DNA of 15,849 nt from Fidelibacterota bacterium UBA2125. GTDB taxonomy: Bacteria; Fidelibacterota; Marinisomatia; Marinisomatales; S15-B10. Location of the stretch: positions 1-15,849 of the forward strand of contig DCXX01000065.1 in assembly GCA_002329125.1 (NCBI GenBank), written 5' to 3'. The position numbers were made by a program, and so were the translations under genes. Positions within the stretch are counted from its first letter, which is position 1. Every line of letters starts with the position of its first letter. The notes beneath the pieces were generated by a model. It was not told the origin of the DNA, did not search any database, and saw only the letters and a list, made by a program, of their open reading frames with translations. Of this stretch, positions 14,849 through 15,849 are shown in pieces.

Positions 14849-15849
14849 ATGACTCGTCTTGAAGTCACCTCGTCGCCGCAGTGGAATTACCATGATCTAA
14901 TTGCCCATCGTGTTCATGAAATCCTATTGGTAGCATCCCCATATGATGCTTACATACTGGAAGAAGACGGCCGCATAACAGAACAGATTCTCACTGAATA
15001 TATAGGGATGCATCTTAATTATGCCCCTCATGTGTCTCGCGCTTCAACAGCTTCCGAAGCCATGAAAATGTTGGAGGAAAAAAGTTATGATCTAATTATC
15101 ACCATGCTGAGGATTGCGGACATGGATCCCATCACCTTTGGGAAACAGGTAAAAAAGGATCGCCCTGATTTGCCGGTTATTCTATTGGTATTTGATGCCA
15201 CAGAATTGCAAAGAATGAAAGAACTCTTGAAGGGTAATGCTATTGACAAGGTGTTCGTTTGGAGTGGCAATGCGAATGTTCTTCCGGTTATCATAAAATA
15301 TGTTGAGGACAGGAAAAATGTTGAGAGCGATATGGAGATGGGAGATATACGTGTTATCATGGTAGTGGAGGATAGTCCCCGGTTTTACTCTATTATTTTG
15401 CCGCGCATATACAGAGAAGTAATGCATCACACCACATCCCTTATGGATGCAAGTTTGAACGATACTCATAAGCTACTCAGGTTGAGAGCGCGGCCGAAAA
15501 TTCTTCTTGCCTCTAATTATGAGGAAGCTATTGAGTTAATTGATCTGTGTGGTGATAATCTTATGGGTGTTATCTCTGATATTAGATTCCCAAAAAATGG
15601 AAAATCAGATATTGCGGCAGGATTCAAACTTGCTCGTTGGATTCGAAACCGTGAAACCGCAATGCCCATTCTTTTGCAAAGCACAAGGCCTAAGGGAGAG
15701 TTTCGGGCCAGGAAACTTGATGCAAGATTTCTCTATAAAGAGTCATCGACCTTTTTACAGGACATGTCTGATTTTATTCGTCAGAATTTTGGTTTCGGTG
15801 ATTTTGTTTTTCGTCTTCCTAGCGGCAAGGAGGTGGGAAGAGCTTCAAC
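14849..15849 (+). CDS. N-terminal part of a two-receiver-domain protein, probably a PEP-synthase/PPDK-like kinase
   Basis: The frame starts at ATG 14849 and is still open at the right edge (333 codons seen). The first domain (about residues 23-155: EILLVASPYDAYILEEDG, SYDLIITMLRIADMDP, LPVILLVFD) has the fold pattern of a response-regulator receiver, but M86 sits where the phosphoacceptor aspartate should be. The second (about 167-315) looks intact: acidic pair in VVEDSPRFY, D244 in GVISDIRFP, and K297 in FLYKESS, with a long insert after its first helix. From memory, proteins with this start in Bacteroidota and relatives continue into a PEP/pyruvate-binding, PPDK-like catalytic region, but that part lies outside, so it is inference. 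The start has no good Shine-Dalgarno and lies 61 bases after smc. The receiver-domain reading is solid; the enzyme reading is tentative. Confidence 0.78.
   Translation, partial: MTRLEVTSSPQWNYHDLIAHRVHEILLVASPYDAYILEEDGRITEQILTEYIGMHLNYAPHVSRASTASEAMKMLEEKSYDLIITMLRIADMDPITFGKQVKKDRPDLPVILLVFDATELQRMKELLKGNAIDKVFVWSGNANVLPVIIKYVEDRKNVESDMEMGDIRVIMVVEDSPRFYSIILPRIYREVMHHTTSLMDASLNDTHKLLRLRARPKILLASNYEEAIELIDLCGDNLMGVISDIRFPKNGKSDIAAGFKLARWIRNRETAMPILLQSTRPKGEFRARKLDARFLYKESSTFLQDMSDFIRQNFGFGDFVFRLPSGKEVGRAS

Noticed and set aside
1..15849. tRNA genes, CRISPR arrays, insertion sequences, phage or toxin-antitoxin genes
   Set aside because: No direct repeats, cloverleaf sequences, transposase or integrase motifs were visible on either strand; nearly all bases are within recognised + strand genes.

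Overview
The window reads as ordinary chromosome of a free-living, probably marine bacterium of the FCB (Fibrobacteres-Chlorobi-Bacteroidetes) superphylum. My best guess is Candidatus Neomarinimicrobiota (SAR406) or a close relative. The reasons are the partial secreted protein at the left edge with an NPFNP-type type IX secretion sorting domain, the SMC variant (GCGKT Walker A, LSSGEK signature) that I associate with this group, weak Shine-Dalgarno signals at many starts, and three solute:sodium symporters in a row. All genes supported lie on the + strand. I see no tRNA, rRNA, CRISPR array, insertion sequence or phage gene, and no gene-free stretch longer than about 115 bases.

Layout. (1) 2-289 is the C-terminal tail of a secreted or surface protein. 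(2) 348-1454 is a YbdK-type carboxylate-amine ligase closed by a clear intrinsic terminator (1483-1516). (3) 1569-8557 is a tightly packed block that looks like one operon: an SGLT-like sodium symporter, a proline-racemase-fold enzyme whose second catalytic cysteine is threonine (predicted trans-3-hydroxy-L-proline dehydratase), a tiny two-helix membrane protein overlapping a second sodium symporter, a third choline-transporter-like sodium symporter, and a FadA-type thiolase. Gaps between these genes are 3 to 12 bases or overlaps. (4) 8649-10106 holds two exported proteins, one TatT-like helical-repeat protein and one likely outer-membrane beta protein. (5) 10109-11183 is rsmE overlapping a HIT-family hydrolase gene. 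(6) 11272-14787 is a full-length smc gene with its own candidate promoter. (7) 14849 to the right edge is the start of a large protein with two response-regulator-like domains, the first lacking its phosphoacceptor aspartate; from memory of the family it probably continues into a PEP-synthase/PPDK-like kinase.

How they work together. The block at 1.5-8.6 kb is best read as a scavenging module: sodium-driven uptake of small organic solutes (hydroxyproline, related amino acids, betaines or sugars are all possible), dehydration of 3-hydroxyproline towards proline, and thiolytic cleavage of an acyl-CoA. The link between the hydroxyproline step and the thiolase is not obvious and makes this the most interesting part of the window. 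The rest is housekeeping (ribosome methylation, nucleotide hydrolysis, chromosome condensation) plus envelope proteins. I did not find anything that I could defend as a wholly new system.
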